A stretch of 64,000 bases of DNA from Salinadaptatus halalkaliphilus (lineage in GTDB: Archaea > Halobacteriota > Halobacteria > Halobacteriales > Natrialbaceae). A model generated the notes under the pieces. The model did not search any database, had not been told where the DNA came from, and was given only the letters and a program-made list of their open reading frames with translations. A program made the translations under genes and the position numbers. Below, piece after piece: positions 35,996 through 46,111 of the stretch; within the stretch, counting starts at the first letter, position 1; every line of letters starts with the position of its first letter. The stretch is taken from assembly GCF_006543045.1 (NCBI RefSeq), contig NZ_RBZW01000021.1, forward strand, positions 310,001-374,000, written 5' to 3'.

Positions 35996-38900
35996 GTTTC
36001 AACCCCACAAGGGTTCGTCTGAAACGTTGGCGTTCGGGAATTGGGCACGGCATGGTAACGGTGCTTCAACCCCACAAGGGTTCGTCTGAAACATCGCCAA
36101 TATCCATCGCGAAGACAGCTGTGTCTCCGCTTCAACCCCACAAGGGTTCGTCTGAAACTCGGCGCACCGCCGCGTTGTGGGTGAGTCATCGTTCGCTTCA
36201 ACCCCACAAGGGTTCGTCTGAAACCGCCAGCGGTCGGGTGAAGCCTACGAACAGGAGATTGCTTCAACCCCACAAGGGTTCGTCTGAAACGCCGTCCTCG
36301 GCAGCCGTATCCTCGAGTCCCCAACTGCTTCAACCCCACAAGGGTTCGTCTGAAACCCTCGACCGGCTCCAGTTCGCCCACGAGAACAACCCGCTTCAAC
36401 CCCACAAGGGTTCGTCTGAAACAGGCAGTCGTCCCGCGGGACGAGTGGCGCGACGTCGCTTCAACCCCACAAGGGTTCGTCTGAAACCTCATCAGCGCCG
36501 TCGAAGACAGCGAGACGACCGTCGCTTCAACCCCACAAGGGTTCGTCTGAAACAAGACGCGACGGTTGACGCCATCCTCGAAGGGGTTGCTTCAACCCCA
36601 CAAGGGTTCGTCTGAAACCCGTGATACTAAGGTCGTCCTTGGTACAAAGTCCAAGCTTCAACCCCACAAGGGTTCGTCTGAAACCAACGCAGTCAACGGA
36701 GCCGTGACTGCGGCACTGAGCTTCAACCCCACAAGGGTTCGTCTGAAACCTCGAGCGTAGTCCCAAGCGCGAACTCACCGGGGGCTTCAACCCCACAAGG
36801 GTTCGTCTGAAACAGTGCATACGAGACAACCGCTAGAACCACACTAGCGGCTTCAACCCCACAAGGGTTCGTCTGAAACAACACCCTTATCGAGTTGGTC
36901 ATCCAACCACCGCATGCTTCAACCCCACAAGGGTTCGTCTGAAACTGCTCGGTATCGTCGCCACTCGAGAGGCTTGGAAGGCTTCAACCCCACAAGGGTT
37001 CGTCTGAAACGGGGTGGTTCGCTATGGTAGATAGTGATACTGAGCGCTTCAACCCCACAAGGGTTCGTCTGAAACACTCAACACCGGGGATTCGGTTGAC
37101 TTGGTCAATGACGCTTCAACCCCACAAGGGTTCGTCTGAAACGCACATGATTAGCATTAAATACAACGACGACGGACGCTTCAACCCCACAAGGGTTCGT
37201 CTGAAACCTGCGTCCGTCGCGTCTACAGAAAAGGTTAGCTGGCTTCAACCCCACAAGGGTTCGTCTGAAACACGTCGTTCGTATCTGAGTTCTGAAACTC
37301 CAAGTCGCTTCAACCCCACAAGGGTTCGTCTGAAACGATTCGCAATGAGACGGTTTCAAACGACCAATCAGGCTTCAACCCCACAAGGGTTCGTCTGAAA
37401 CTGATTGTCCATCCACCGATACACAGTACCCTGATTGGCTTCAACCCCACAAGGGTTCGTCTGAAACTTGCCAAGACTTCGAGCGTGCTGTCGTACCACA
37501 TGCTTCAACCCCACAAGGGTTCGTCTGAAACGAGATCAATCGCGACTTCGTCGTAATCGCCAGCAGCGCTTCAACCCCACAAGGGTTCGTCTGAAACTTT
37601 ACAGTCCATCACAAGGCATATTATACCTCGAGCCGCTTCAACCCCACAAGGGTTCGTCTGAAACTTCGCCCCACCAGCCCACATCGGGTTCCCATCACCC
37701 GCTTCAACCCCACAAGGGTTCGTCTGAAACTGGACATCCAGACGGGACGCTTGACAACATCGGATCGGCTTCAACCCCACAAGGGTTCGTCTGAAACTCT
37801 GCTGGATGACGGCCTCGAACAGTTGGGTTAGGCTTCAACCCCACAAGGGTTCGTCTGAAACACATATCATGGATTGTTTCGTTGAGGTCAGCGTTGGTGC
37901 TTCAACCCCACAAGGGTTCGTCTGAAACGAGGATGTGATCGTCCGCGTCCTCGAGTACCTCTGGGCTTCAACCCCACAAGGGTTCGTCTGAAACTGGACT
38001 TGAGTGGGTCGGAGGTAACAGAGGAGGACGTGCTTCAACCCCACAAGGGTTCGTCTGAAACTCGCTACCGACGCCCCACCAGTCCTAACTCGTGGCGCTT
38101 CAACCCCACAAGGGTTCGTCTGAAACCTGTTGCAGCACTCCAAGAGTTAGGCCACCTCGAGCTTCAACCCCACAAGGGTTCGTCTGAAACTCTTCCGCGT
38201 CCGCTGCAATCACCGTATCGTCAAACGCTTCAACCCCACAAGGGTTCGTCTGAAACGGTCATCACTTCCCCCGTTGTCCGAAGACTGCTCGAGGCTTCAA
38301 CCCCACAAGGGTTCGTCTGAAACTACAACCCGGCATTTTGCACTCGGTCATGCTAGTTCGCTTCAACCCCACAAGGGTTCGTCTGAAACGCTCCCAGCGT
38401 GCTCGAGGCAGTCGGGATGTACGAAGCTTCAACCCCACAAGGGTTCGTCTGAAACCCGGCGATTCGCCCGCGTTTCGTACCGTTGTTCCAGCTTCAACCC
38501 CACAAGGGTTCGTCTGAAACACAATCCAGAACCGTGCGAGTGGGAAGATACTCGCGCTTCAACCCCACAAGGGTTCGTCTGAAACAAACAGTCGATCACC
38601 CGACAGGCGTCGGAGCTGATCGCTTCAACCCCACAAGGGTTCGTCTGAAACGCGAGGTCGTCGACTCCGAGGCCGTCTCAGTTGCGGCTTCAACCCCACA
38701 AGGGTTCGTCTGAAACTATCAACGCGGCCACGGACTACCTCGAGCGTTTCAATGCTTCAACCCCACAAGGGTTCGTCTGAAACTCGTCGTCTGTCTCCGG
38801 TTCTGGCAACTCGAAGCATGCTTCAACCCCACAAGGGTTCGTCTGAAACCCGTCGTCAAGGCTTTCGATAAGTTCGCTTGCGCTGCTTCAACCCCACAAG

Positions 38901-39638
38901 GGTTCGTCTGAAACGATCTACCCCATAGGCAAATCCATGTCCGAGCATTCGCTTCAACCCCACAAGGGTTCGTCTGAAACGTCGGCCTTGTCCGGCCGCT
39001 CGACCGCTGTCGGATCGCTTCAACCCCACAAGGGTTCGTCTGAAACAAGGAGCTCACTGGTGGCGAGGACGAGGTCAGCGCCGCTTCAACCCCACAAGGG
39101 TTCGTCTGAAACGTCAAACGAAACGAGCTTGAAGACGCGGATAGAGACGCTTCAACCCCACAAGGGTTCGTCTGAAACGCGGTCGTCCCCCTCTCGAGCA
39201 GGGTCAACACCAAGGCTTCAACCCCACAAGGGTTCGTCTGAAACCCGATCTGTCCCTCGGCGCCGTAGTCACGGAGGTTGCTTCAACCCCACAAGGGTTC
39301 GTCTGAAACGCTTCGACCAGTACGAGCCGATCAGCGAACAGATCGCTTCAACCCCACAAGGGTTCGTCTGAAACATCGTTCACAATGCGGATACGGGCGA
39401 GATATTCGGCGCTTCAACCCCACAAGGGTTCGTCTGAAACATCGAACCCACAAGGGAGACTCGAATTTGGCCAACCGCTTCAACCCCACAAGGGTTCGTC
39501 TGAAACGAGTTCCTCGACCTGCGGGTCGATTCCCGGCTCGATGCTTCAACCCCACAAGGGTTCGTCTGAAACACTCTTTTTACTCACAAGTCCCGTCATC
39601 GGGATTCTGCTTCAACCCCACAAGGGTTCGTCTGAAAC
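35996..39638 (-). CRISPR. CRISPR array, 56 repeats of 30 bp and 55 spacers (type I-B)
   Basis: On the plus strand each repeat starts GCTTCAACCCCACAAGGG and ends TTCGTCTGAAAC (30 bp); on the transcribed minus strand this is the haloarchaeal repeat GTTTCAGACGAACCC...TTGAAGC. I counted 56 repeats from 35996 to 39638, with spacers of about 34-39 bp (mean about 35.7). All repeats appear identical except the leftmost (35996-36025), where the second base is T instead of C; a changed terminal repeat marks the leader-distal end. Leader and cas2 adjoin the right end, so the array is read right to left. Spacer matches to viruses or plasmids cannot be tested here. Confidence 0.98.
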
Positions 39639-39745
39639 CGTGCCCAATTTCCAGGCCACAGGAGCTATATCGTACGACTACACTATAGTGCTTCCGTCGA
39701 CCGTCAATAACTAATCAACCGCTAGGGGTCGACGATTATAGAGGG
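39639..39745 (-). promoter_or_regulatory. CRISPR leader between array and cas2
   Basis: About 107 bp, AT-richer than the surroundings, between the first (leader-proximal) repeat and the cas2 stop. It contains a TATA-like ACTATAGTG palindrome (about 39682-39690) and an inverted repeat CGTCGACC (39695-39702) / GGTCGACG (39727-39734). The first could start the pre-crRNA; the second could bend or anchor DNA for Cas1-Cas2 integration (inference). Confidence 0.7.
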
Positions 39746-40006
39746 TTACAGAAACCGCTGGTCATCGGTTGGATCATCACCATATACTGTCCGGTTGACC
39801 AGAGAATCCGAGGAAATCTCATAGAGTATGGCAGATTCACCAGGTTGTAACAACTCATCAATTTCGTTCCGTAACCGTTCGAGATCACCCTTCGAAATCT
39901 CGCCCTCGAGGACGGAGTTTTGAACGTGTGTGAGATATCGCCGGCCGATTTTCAGCGCTTTGTGTGTCCGCTCGGCTTCGAGGTCGTATACCATTACGAC
40001 GTACAT
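39746..40006 (-). CDS. cas2: CRISPR-associated endoribonuclease/integrase subunit Cas2
   Basis: An 86-residue ferredoxin-fold Cas2. MYVVMVYDLEAERTHKALKIGRRYL has the strand-1 aspartate (D8) typical of Cas2. SVLEGEISKGDLERLRNEI and SAILYEISSD complete the fold. It is the structural partner of Cas1 in spacer acquisition. It is the last cas gene, one base after the cas1 stop region, and next to the leader. Confidence 0.95.
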   Translation of the reverse strand: MYVVMVYDLEAERTHKALKIGRRYLTHVQNSVLEGEISKGDLERLRNEIDELLQPGESAILYEISSDSLVNRTVYGDDPTDDQRFL

Positions 40007-40007
40007 A

Positions 40008-41000
40008 TCACCACCATCGTTTGAACGAGTCGTATTGTTCGCCGGTCAAGAGGTGTTTTTTGAGCTTATACGCCTCGAGTCGCATGAGATACTGATAGCT
40101 CACCTTTCGGTTCAGCTGTGGATGGTCGACTGTCCGCTCGAGTGTTTCCTCGAACGCTTTGGAATACGTTTTTCGCCCCGTCTCGTTCAGGAGACACGAC
40201 TCGAGTTCGGTTTCGAAGTCGTCGCTCGTGATTTGGGATCGGTTGACGAGTCGAAAGAGAACGCGATCCGCGATGATGGGCTTGAAGAGGTCTGCGAGAT
40301 CGAGTGACAGCGAATAGCGGCGTTCGCCGGGTTCGTGGAGGTAGCTGATCGTCGGATCGAGCGCGGTTGCGCGGATGGCTGACGTGCAGGTGGCGTAGAC
40401 GAGCGAGTTGCCGAACGAAATCAGGCTATTGATCTCGTTCGGTGGCGGGTTGTACTCGCGTCGAGAGAGTTGGAACTCCGGCGGAAGAATGTCGTTGAAC
40501 GATCGGTAGTAGGCCTTTCGGGCAGTCGCTTCGATTCCCATCAGTTCGTCGACTGGCAGGGTGGGTTCAATACGGTCGGTTGCAGCTTCGAGATCGTCGA
40601 TTTCCTGCTCGAGGGCGCAGTCACGACCGTCGTAGTAGACGAGGTTCGTTCGCATGTTGTGGATGCTCCCCGAGACGATGGCAGCCGCGAGTTGGCGTCG
40701 GTGCTCGCTGTCGTCGTACGCCCGAACTTGCGCGACGACGGTTTGGCCCGACGTTTGTCCGCGTTCTGGCATGACCGATCCGGCGTAGTAGTCTTCCCAG
40801 CCGAAGACGTGGAGTGCAACGCCCTGGTCGTTCAGAAACGACATCAGACGCGTGTTGAAATCGAGTTGGCCGTGTAGAAACAGTGCCTCGGCGTTCTCGA
40901 TCGGGACGTACTTTTTGTCGCCGTCTTCGGTGACAATTCTCACCGTGTCGTCTTTGCGCTCGATACGGCCGTCGGAAAACACGTGGTAGTTTCTATCCAT
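40008..41000 (-). CDS. cas1: CRISPR-associated endonuclease/integrase Cas1 (type I-B)
   Basis: A 330-residue Cas1 integrase. The N-terminal beta domain MDRNYHVFSDGRIERKDDTVRI is followed by the helical catalytic domain with the metal site: Glu in MGIEATARKAYY (about 152-163), His in ISYLHEPGERRYSLSLDLADLFKP (about 221-244), and the Asp/Glu in the same segment. It integrates new spacers at the leader-repeat junction together with Cas2 (and Cas4 for PAM processing). It starts at ATG 41000, 4 bp after cas4. Confidence 0.97.
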   Translation of the reverse strand: MDRNYHVFSDGRIERKDDTVRIVTEDGDKKYVPIENAEALFLHGQLDFNTRLMSFLNDQGVALHVFGWEDYYAGSVMPERGQTSGQTVVAQVRAYDDSEHRRQLAAAIVSGSIHNMRTNLVYYDGRDCALEQEIDDLEAATDRIEPTLPVDELMGIEATARKAYYRSFNDILPPEFQLSRREYNPPPNEINSLISFGNSLVYATCTSAIRATALDPTISYLHEPGERRYSLSLDLADLFKPIIADRVLFRLVNRSQITSDDFETELESCLLNETGRKTYSKAFEETLERTVDHPQLNRKVSYQYLMRLEAYKLKKHLLTGEQYDSFKRWW

Positions 41001-41003
41001 TGA

Positions 41004-41552
41004 TCAACACCAGCAGAAGTCGTGATACGCACAGGAGCCACAGAAGGGCTTTTCCTCGGCCGGTGGTGGTGCTTCCTGTGAGACGATGTCGTGAATTCCT
41101 CGGATCGCGTCTTCGACTCGATCAACGCGGTCGTCAGTGAGTTCGATTGGCTCGCGCTTTCGCTCCCGCGGATGGGCGAGGACGCCGTCTTTCTCGATGC
41201 CGGCAACCCGATCGAGATACCAGAGGTAGTACGAGAGTTGCATTTCTGCCGGTTCGGTGAGCGACGACGAGGGTTTGACTTCGATGACGCGACCGTCCTC
41301 GAGGAGATCGAGTGCGATCATGCCGAGATGGAGATTCTGGCGCTTGTCGTCGTAGGCCGTCTCGTCGACTTGCGTGCCACGGACGACGGTGGGATTTTCG
41401 CGATCGATCTCGAGATCCCGTGATTCGAACCAGAGTTCGCGCTTGCAGACGTGATAGTACTGCATCATCACGCCGGTGACTCGAAACGGATCGTCGACTG
41501 GGTTTCCGCGAGCGGTCTCGAGCAGTCGGGTAACGGGATCTAGATCACTCAT
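41004..41552 (-). CDS. cas4: CRISPR-associated exonuclease Cas4
   Basis: A 182-residue PD-(D/E)xK nuclease with a 4Fe-4S cluster. The first cluster cysteine is in YYHVCKRELWF (C36), and the others are in the C-terminal FCGSCAYHDFCWC (C171, C174, C180, C182). The nuclease core shows ALDLLEDGRVIEVKPSSS (D and E-x-K) and QLSYYLWYL. It trims prespacers and selects the PAM. It overlaps the cas3 stop by 4 nt (ATGA), showing operon coupling. Confidence 0.95.
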   Translation of the reverse strand: MSDLDPVTRLLETARGNPVDDPFRVTGVMMQYYHVCKRELWFESRDLEIDRENPTVVRGTQVDETAYDDKRQNLHLGMIALDLLEDGRVIEVKPSSSLTEPAEMQLSYYLWYLDRVAGIEKDGVLAHPRERKREPIELTDDRVDRVEDAIRGIHDIVSQEAPPPAEEKPFCGSCAYHDFCWC

Positions 41553-44224
41553 AGGAATCGACGCTCGACAGTGTTGTCAGGGACGACGAATCCGGTTGTC
41601 GGATCGAAGAAATTTTCGAACTGTGACTTGGACGGGTCGAGACAGCGGATCTCGGTTTCGGAATGGACGGGTGGGAGGTCAGACAGCTCTCGAGCCTCTC
41701 TCGAATCGGACTGGTAGATCGGAACCGAGATTTGTTTCGTCCGTAGCTTGTCCATGAGCGAGTCGACGGTCTCGAAGTCATACCGTTTGCTCGCTGCTTT
41801 GGCCTCTTCTATCAGTTCTCGGTCCTCATCTGTCCGGGAGATGACGACATCGATGGCACGTCGTTGCTCGATCAGCGAGAGCGCCTCGAGTTTGTCGCCT
41901 CGAGCATCGTCGACGTACGTGGGGTACGCATCTTTCCCGACGTTTTTCTCCTGATGTAGTCGCTCGTAGTATCGCTTGACGGCGGTCCGAGCGACGGCGG
42001 TTTCGGGGAGTGTAGAGCCGGCCACTCGTACTTCGGCAAGTGTTTCGGCTGCGACAGGGAGCAACGACGGACCGCGATTGTAGACTGCTTCTGCAGGCGT
42101 CTTTTGTTGCTCTTCGGGAACGTCAAGCCACCAGACGGTGACGATCCCGGATTCGCGTTCGAACGATCGATTGCACCGACCGGCGGCCTGAACGATGCTG
42201 TCGATCGGTGCGAGATCTCGATACACGCGATCGAAGCTAATATCGACGCCTGCCTCCACGAGTTGCGTCGAAACGGTGACGAGGGGGTGTCCGTGTTCGG
42301 TAAGGATCTTCGCCGTTTCGATGAGTGTGAGCCGATCGACAGGACGAAGTCGTGTCGAGAGATGCAGTACCGAGTTCTCTCCGCTGTCCATAATCCGGTT
42401 TGCAAGCACTCTCGGATCGACATTGTCGACGCTACTACACCGTTCGAGTTCACCAGCGTACGTCTCGCCGATGTCGACAAGTTCCGAATGCCCTCCTGTG
42501 ACGTGCTCTGTGAGGGTCTGTGCGCTGTCTATCGTATTGCAGATTGCGAGTGCAGACTCGCCATCGGCTATCGCCTCGAGCAACTCCGCCGCTGCGCCCT
42601 CGTACGATTTTGGGCCGGTCTGTTCGTCGATGTACCGTTCGGTCGACGAATCGAGTTCGTACGTTACTCGTTCAGTCGTTTTGAAGTATACGTCCGGGTC
42701 ATCGACGAGTTCGGTCGCGTCCTCGACGAACGGAGTCGTTTCGTCGAAGAGCTGTGGTTGCGTTGCCGTCATGGCAATGACCGTCGCATCGTAGCGTTCG
42801 GTCAACACCGCCACCAGTCGGGGAACGAGTTTCCACCAGTCCAGTGGAAGGCTCTGCGGTTCATCGAGGATCACAACGCTGTCTCGAAGGGCCGGAAGCT
42901 TCATCGATTGCGTGTTCGCCGGACCGGCGAGGCTCTCGAACAACTGGACGAACGTCGTCACCGTGAGGCCAGCCCGCCAGCTTTCTGCTAACATCCCGGC
43001 AACATCGTCATTTTGATCGGCGTCATCAGCTTCCTGATCCGAATCCTCACCGGAGTGTTCTTCGTCCCGTATCGTCGTTTCCGAGAGGTGGTGGTGTGCC
43101 GTGAGCAACCGACCAGCGGTATCGGCGTCGTAGATCTCCTCGATCTCGTCGACGACTTGATCGATGATGCTCGTAAACGGGAGTGCGTAGACGATTCTGT
43201 CGCCACCAGTTCGATCACGGATCTCCATCGCTGCTGAGAGCCCGGACAGGGTCTTTCCCATTCCGGTTGGCAGCGTTAGCGTCGCGACGCCGCCACCGTT
43301 TTCCGCGAACGAGGCGGCGTTCTCGAGAACTCGCCGCCGCGCTCGAGAGCGATAGTGATTCAACTGCTCCGATCGCGTTCCGTTCGGGTCGGCGGTGACG
43401 CCGGCTTCGATCTCTGCGACGTGTTCGTCAAGTTGGGAAAGCGAGGGCGAGTCTGCGGCGTAGGTCGCTTCGGAAACGTCGTCACCGCTTCCCGCCTGTG
43501 CCGCGCTCGTCTTGTCTGCGAGGACGAGCGACCCCCAACACTCGAGGACGAGTGCGTAACACGACTCCGAAAGCGACTCGTAATCGAACGATCCCGTCTC
43601 AGTTGTTGTGACGGTTGATTCGATGTCGTCGAGTAAGTTACCGGCATACCGTTCACAGAACTCGCTCCAAGAGCCGTGTCCGTCGGTCGCGGCTTCGAAC
43701 ACCTCGGATGCAAGATCCGGTGCGTGATCGAGTATGTCCTTGATCTGCAGCCGAATCGCAGTCTGGGACTGCTCTGTCTGTGTTTGTTCGGAAACGTTTT
43801 CGCGTCGGTGAGAACGGTCGAAGACGTACGACGCAACGTCTGGGATGCTCCCATGGTGTTTCGCGACGGCGACAAAGCCCGCGAGGCACGTCTCTGCGTC
43901 GTACCCTTTCGCCTCGAGCGCGTAGAACGCGGCGAACGAACCGAGTGGGGCGTGGTACCGGTACATCTTGCGGTCCGGCTCGACCGACTCGAGCAGGTAG
44001 TCCTGGAAGAACGTCGTCGCTTTCCCGAAATCGTGAACGTATGCAAGCGTTTCGACGACGTCCTGTAACGGTTCGCCCTCGGGCGTCCGTGCATCGTCTG
44101 GGACGACGTGGCCAGTTCGCTTTGCAACGTCCTCGAGGTGGTCGAAAAGCAAGACGCCGCCATTGGATCCACTCGAGGGATCGTCGTGACCGTCTTCCGG
44201 TGGATGTGAATAGCGCGTTGGCAT
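41549..44224 (-). CDS. cas3: CRISPR-associated nuclease/helicase Cas3
   Basis: An 891-residue single-chain Cas3. The N-terminal HD nuclease has H29 (LLFDHLEDV), H64-D65 with K68 (YVHDFGKAT), RYHAPLGS and KHHGS. The superfamily-2 helicase has Walker A TLPTGMGKTLSG (about 315-326), motif II ILDEPQSLP (DEPQ rather than DEAH), and motifs V-VI STQLVEAGVDISFDRVYRDLAPIDSIVQAAGRCNRS. It degrades target DNA after Cascade binding. It is one base from cas5 upstream and overlaps cas4. Confidence 0.96.
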   Translation of the reverse strand: MPTRYSHPPEDGHDDPSSGSNGGVLLFDHLEDVAKRTGHVVPDDARTPEGEPLQDVVETLAYVHDFGKATTFFQDYLLESVEPDRKMYRYHAPLGSFAAFYALEAKGYDAETCLAGFVAVAKHHGSIPDVASYVFDRSHRRENVSEQTQTEQSQTAIRLQIKDILDHAPDLASEVFEAATDGHGSWSEFCERYAGNLLDDIESTVTTTETGSFDYESLSESCYALVLECWGSLVLADKTSAAQAGSGDDVSEATYAADSPSLSQLDEHVAEIEAGVTADPNGTRSEQLNHYRSRARRRVLENAASFAENGGGVATLTLPTGMGKTLSGLSAAMEIRDRTGGDRIVYALPFTSIIDQVVDEIEEIYDADTAGRLLTAHHHLSETTIRDEEHSGEDSDQEADDADQNDDVAGMLAESWRAGLTVTTFVQLFESLAGPANTQSMKLPALRDSVVILDEPQSLPLDWWKLVPRLVAVLTERYDATVIAMTATQPQLFDETTPFVEDATELVDDPDVYFKTTERVTYELDSSTERYIDEQTGPKSYEGAAAELLEAIADGESALAICNTIDSAQTLTEHVTGGHSELVDIGETYAGELERCSSVDNVDPRVLANRIMDSGENSVLHLSTRLRPVDRLTLIETAKILTEHGHPLVTVSTQLVEAGVDISFDRVYRDLAPIDSIVQAAGRCNRSFERESGIVTVWWLDVPEEQQKTPAEAVYNRGPSLLPVAAETLAEVRVAGSTLPETAVARTAVKRYYERLHQEKNVGKDAYPTYVDDARGDKLEALSLIEQRRAIDVVISRTDEDRELIEEAKAASKRYDFETVDSLMDKLRTKQISVPIYQSDSREARELSDLPPVHSETEIRCLDPSKSQFENFFDPTTGFVVPDNTVERRFL

Positions 44225-44225
44225 C

Positions 44226-45032
44226 TCAGACGAAGACGACGGTTCTATCGTCGACCGTCACCGGATCGACGTTTCGGACGGTAAGTGGTTCAGCGTCCGG
44301 GTTGTACGTGTACGCGGTAAAGTCCGTAGTCGTCCGACCGCCCGAGTCGGTCGCCATGAACGCGGGCGATTCCTCGACCTCACAGCGGGTTCCCGACTCG
44401 AGGACGACATTTTCGACCGCATTGGGCACGGCAGAGTCGACACCGATCTGCTGTTCACAATCGACTGACTCAGGCTCGATATCGAATTCACCGTGGTACT
44501 CGATCTCGGCGAGATACTCCGACAGCCCTAAGCTCGGAACGTAGTGTGAACGCCCGTCCTCGAGCGTCGATCGAAGCTCGCGGTATCGGTCGTCGTCGGC
44601 CAGCGCTACGTCGATACGGTACGCGGGGTCGACGAGTACTTCGTAGTTGTGTTGCTGCCGGAGCGTCGTTGGGTCTGGAAGCTTCACACTGATTTTCCCG
44701 CGGCCGTTCAGCGATTGGAGGTTTCCATCGGCCGTCGAGAGCGTGTTCATCGGCATGTTGATCGTCCGGACCTCGTTTACCGGTTCGATCGCGATCGCTG
44801 ACTGTCCAGGACCGAACAGCTCGTAGTAGCCGTCCCGTTCGATACCGAGTATCGCGGCGATCAGTCCTGCGACCGTTGTCCGGGGGATAATTCGATAAGT
44901 TTGTTTGACGATATTCCCCTCGATACGCCGGAAGTGCCCCCACGGTCCCCGAACAGTGAACGAGAGACACCGCTCCGGGGCATTGGGAGCGTCGACGCCC
45001 GGCGTCCACGCCTCGAGTGATTCCCGTCCCAT
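44226..45032 (-). CDS. cas5: CRISPR-associated protein Cas5 (type I-B)
   Basis: A 268-residue Cas5 that caps the 5' handle of the crRNA in Cascade. CLSFTVRGPWGHFRRIEGN (about 22-40) is the RAMP N-terminal strand and Cas5 signature. RTTVAGLIAAILGIERDGYYELFG with NEVRTINMPMN follows, as in haloarchaeal Cas5/Csh1-group proteins. The upstream open frame to 45335 is a shadow of cas7; ATG 45032 lies 4 bp after the cas7 stop. Confidence 0.93.
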   Translation of the reverse strand: MGRESLEAWTPGVDAPNAPERCLSFTVRGPWGHFRRIEGNIVKQTYRIIPRTTVAGLIAAILGIERDGYYELFGPGQSAIAIEPVNEVRTINMPMNTLSTADGNLQSLNGRGKISVKLPDPTTLRQQHNYEVLVDPAYRIDVALADDDRYRELRSTLEDGRSHYVPSLGLSEYLAEIEYHGEFDIEPESVDCEQQIGVDSAVPNAVENVVLESGTRCEVEESPAFMATDSGGRTTTDFTAYTYNPDAEPLTVRNVDPVTVDDRTVVFV

Positions 45033-45036
45033 CGTC

Positions 45037-46110
45037 TCAGGTGTCGTCCGGCATCGTGGCGGTGTGTTCCTCGTAGACATCGACGACCTCGACCGCGTCT
45101 GCTCCGAGTGCGTCCTCGAGTGCATCGTACAACACGTCGGGACCGCCATGCTCGTCCTCGTAGCTGAACGTGAGTACGTCACTCGCAACGACCCGAACCC
45201 GTTCGATCTGGTCGCTCGCGCCCTCGAGACGTCCGACGAAGGCGTCGGCCTCGACGGCGAGATCGCGGACGTTTCGGAGTTTTTCGTCGGGTTTCGAACG
45301 TTCCTCGTCGAGTTCGAGGTCCTTATCGAGACCACCGAGGTGGAAGCTCTCGTCGGCGTACTCGACGCGACAGTAGAGGCGCGGTTCCTGACCGACCTTA
45401 CTCCGGCTGATCGTCTGGTTCTTGATCGCGCGCCAGCAAAGCGTGTCGAGTCGGTCGATGTCGTCGCTCGTGAGATTAGTGTCTTCCGCGCCGTGTTCGT
45501 CGACGAGACCGTGGAACCGAATGAGGCCGTACTGAATACGGTGGTCGTCTAGATCGAATCCGCCCTGCTGTTTGTCCTCCTGAGTCGCGATCACGCTCGT
45601 CAGACTGTCGTATTCCTCGTTCTCGTTGACAGCGTGCATCGTCTTACCTGGCGAGAACTGGACGGGACCGGTGAAATGGTCCGGGAGGTGTTCCGCATAG
45701 ATCTCGTCAGTATCGACGGACATCGTCGCACCGAAGTACCGAACGTCAACGCTTTTGTCGAGGAATTCGCCGAAAACGTCCTCGCGGAACTGATCTGCTT
45801 CCTCGCCGTCGTCGAGTTCGTAATCGTCGGGTTCGACATCTTTCAACCGATCCTCGAGCAATTGCCCTCGTGTGAACTGATTTCCTTCTTCCTGCACGTT
45901 CCGAATGTAGACGCCGTGGCCGTCATCCTCGAGTTGATCGCGGAGGTATCGTTTCAGTCGGACATCGGTGACGATCGCCTGCTGGGTCTGGGGATCGATC
46001 CGCGGTCGGTTCGCACCGCTGAGCGGATTCCCGTTCGGATTCGCGTCGACGGCGTCGTACAGGAAGACGATTTCTGAGCGATTCTCGACAATGTCGATAG
46101 TGTCTGCCAT
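45037..46110 (-). CDS. cas7: CRISPR-associated protein Cas7 (type I-B, Csh2)
   Basis: A 357-residue backbone subunit of Cascade. SEIVFLYDAVDANPNGNPLSGANRPRID (about 12-39, outlined) is the Cas7/Csh2 signature, with D-NPNG. DVRYFGATMSVD and HFTGPVQFSPG mark the thumb/palm region, and the acidic tail ends MPDDT. Several copies coat the crRNA spacer. The start is ATG 46110, two bases from the cas8b stop. Confidence 0.94.
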   Translation of the reverse strand: MADTIDIVENRSEIVFLYDAVDANPNGNPLSGANRPRIDPQTQQAIVTDVRLKRYLRDQLEDDGHGVYIRNVQEEGNQFTRGQLLEDRLKDVEPDDYELDDGEEADQFREDVFGEFLDKSVDVRYFGATMSVDTDEIYAEHLPDHFTGPVQFSPGKTMHAVNENEEYDSLTSVIATQEDKQQGGFDLDDHRIQYGLIRFHGLVDEHGAEDTNLTSDDIDRLDTLCWRAIKNQTISRSKVGQEPRLYCRVEYADESFHLGGLDKDLELDEERSKPDEKLRNVRDLAVEADAFVGRLEGASDQIERVRVVASDVLTFSYEDEHGGPDVLYDALEDALGADAVEVVDVYEEHTATMPDDT

Positions 46111-46111
46111 A

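Noticed and set aside
35965-39714. Many open frames with repeated LQPHKGSSET, FNPTRVRLK, FQTNPCGVEA or FRRTLVGLK text
   Set aside because: These are translations of the CRISPR repeats in different frames, not proteins.
42104-42991. 295-codon plus-strand frame inside cas3
   Set aside because: Antisense to the conserved helicase domain of cas3; no independent motif.
44997-45335. N-terminal extension of cas5 up to 45335
   Set aside because: The extra residues are a Ser/Arg/Thr-rich shadow of cas7; the Cas5 family starts near ATG 45032.
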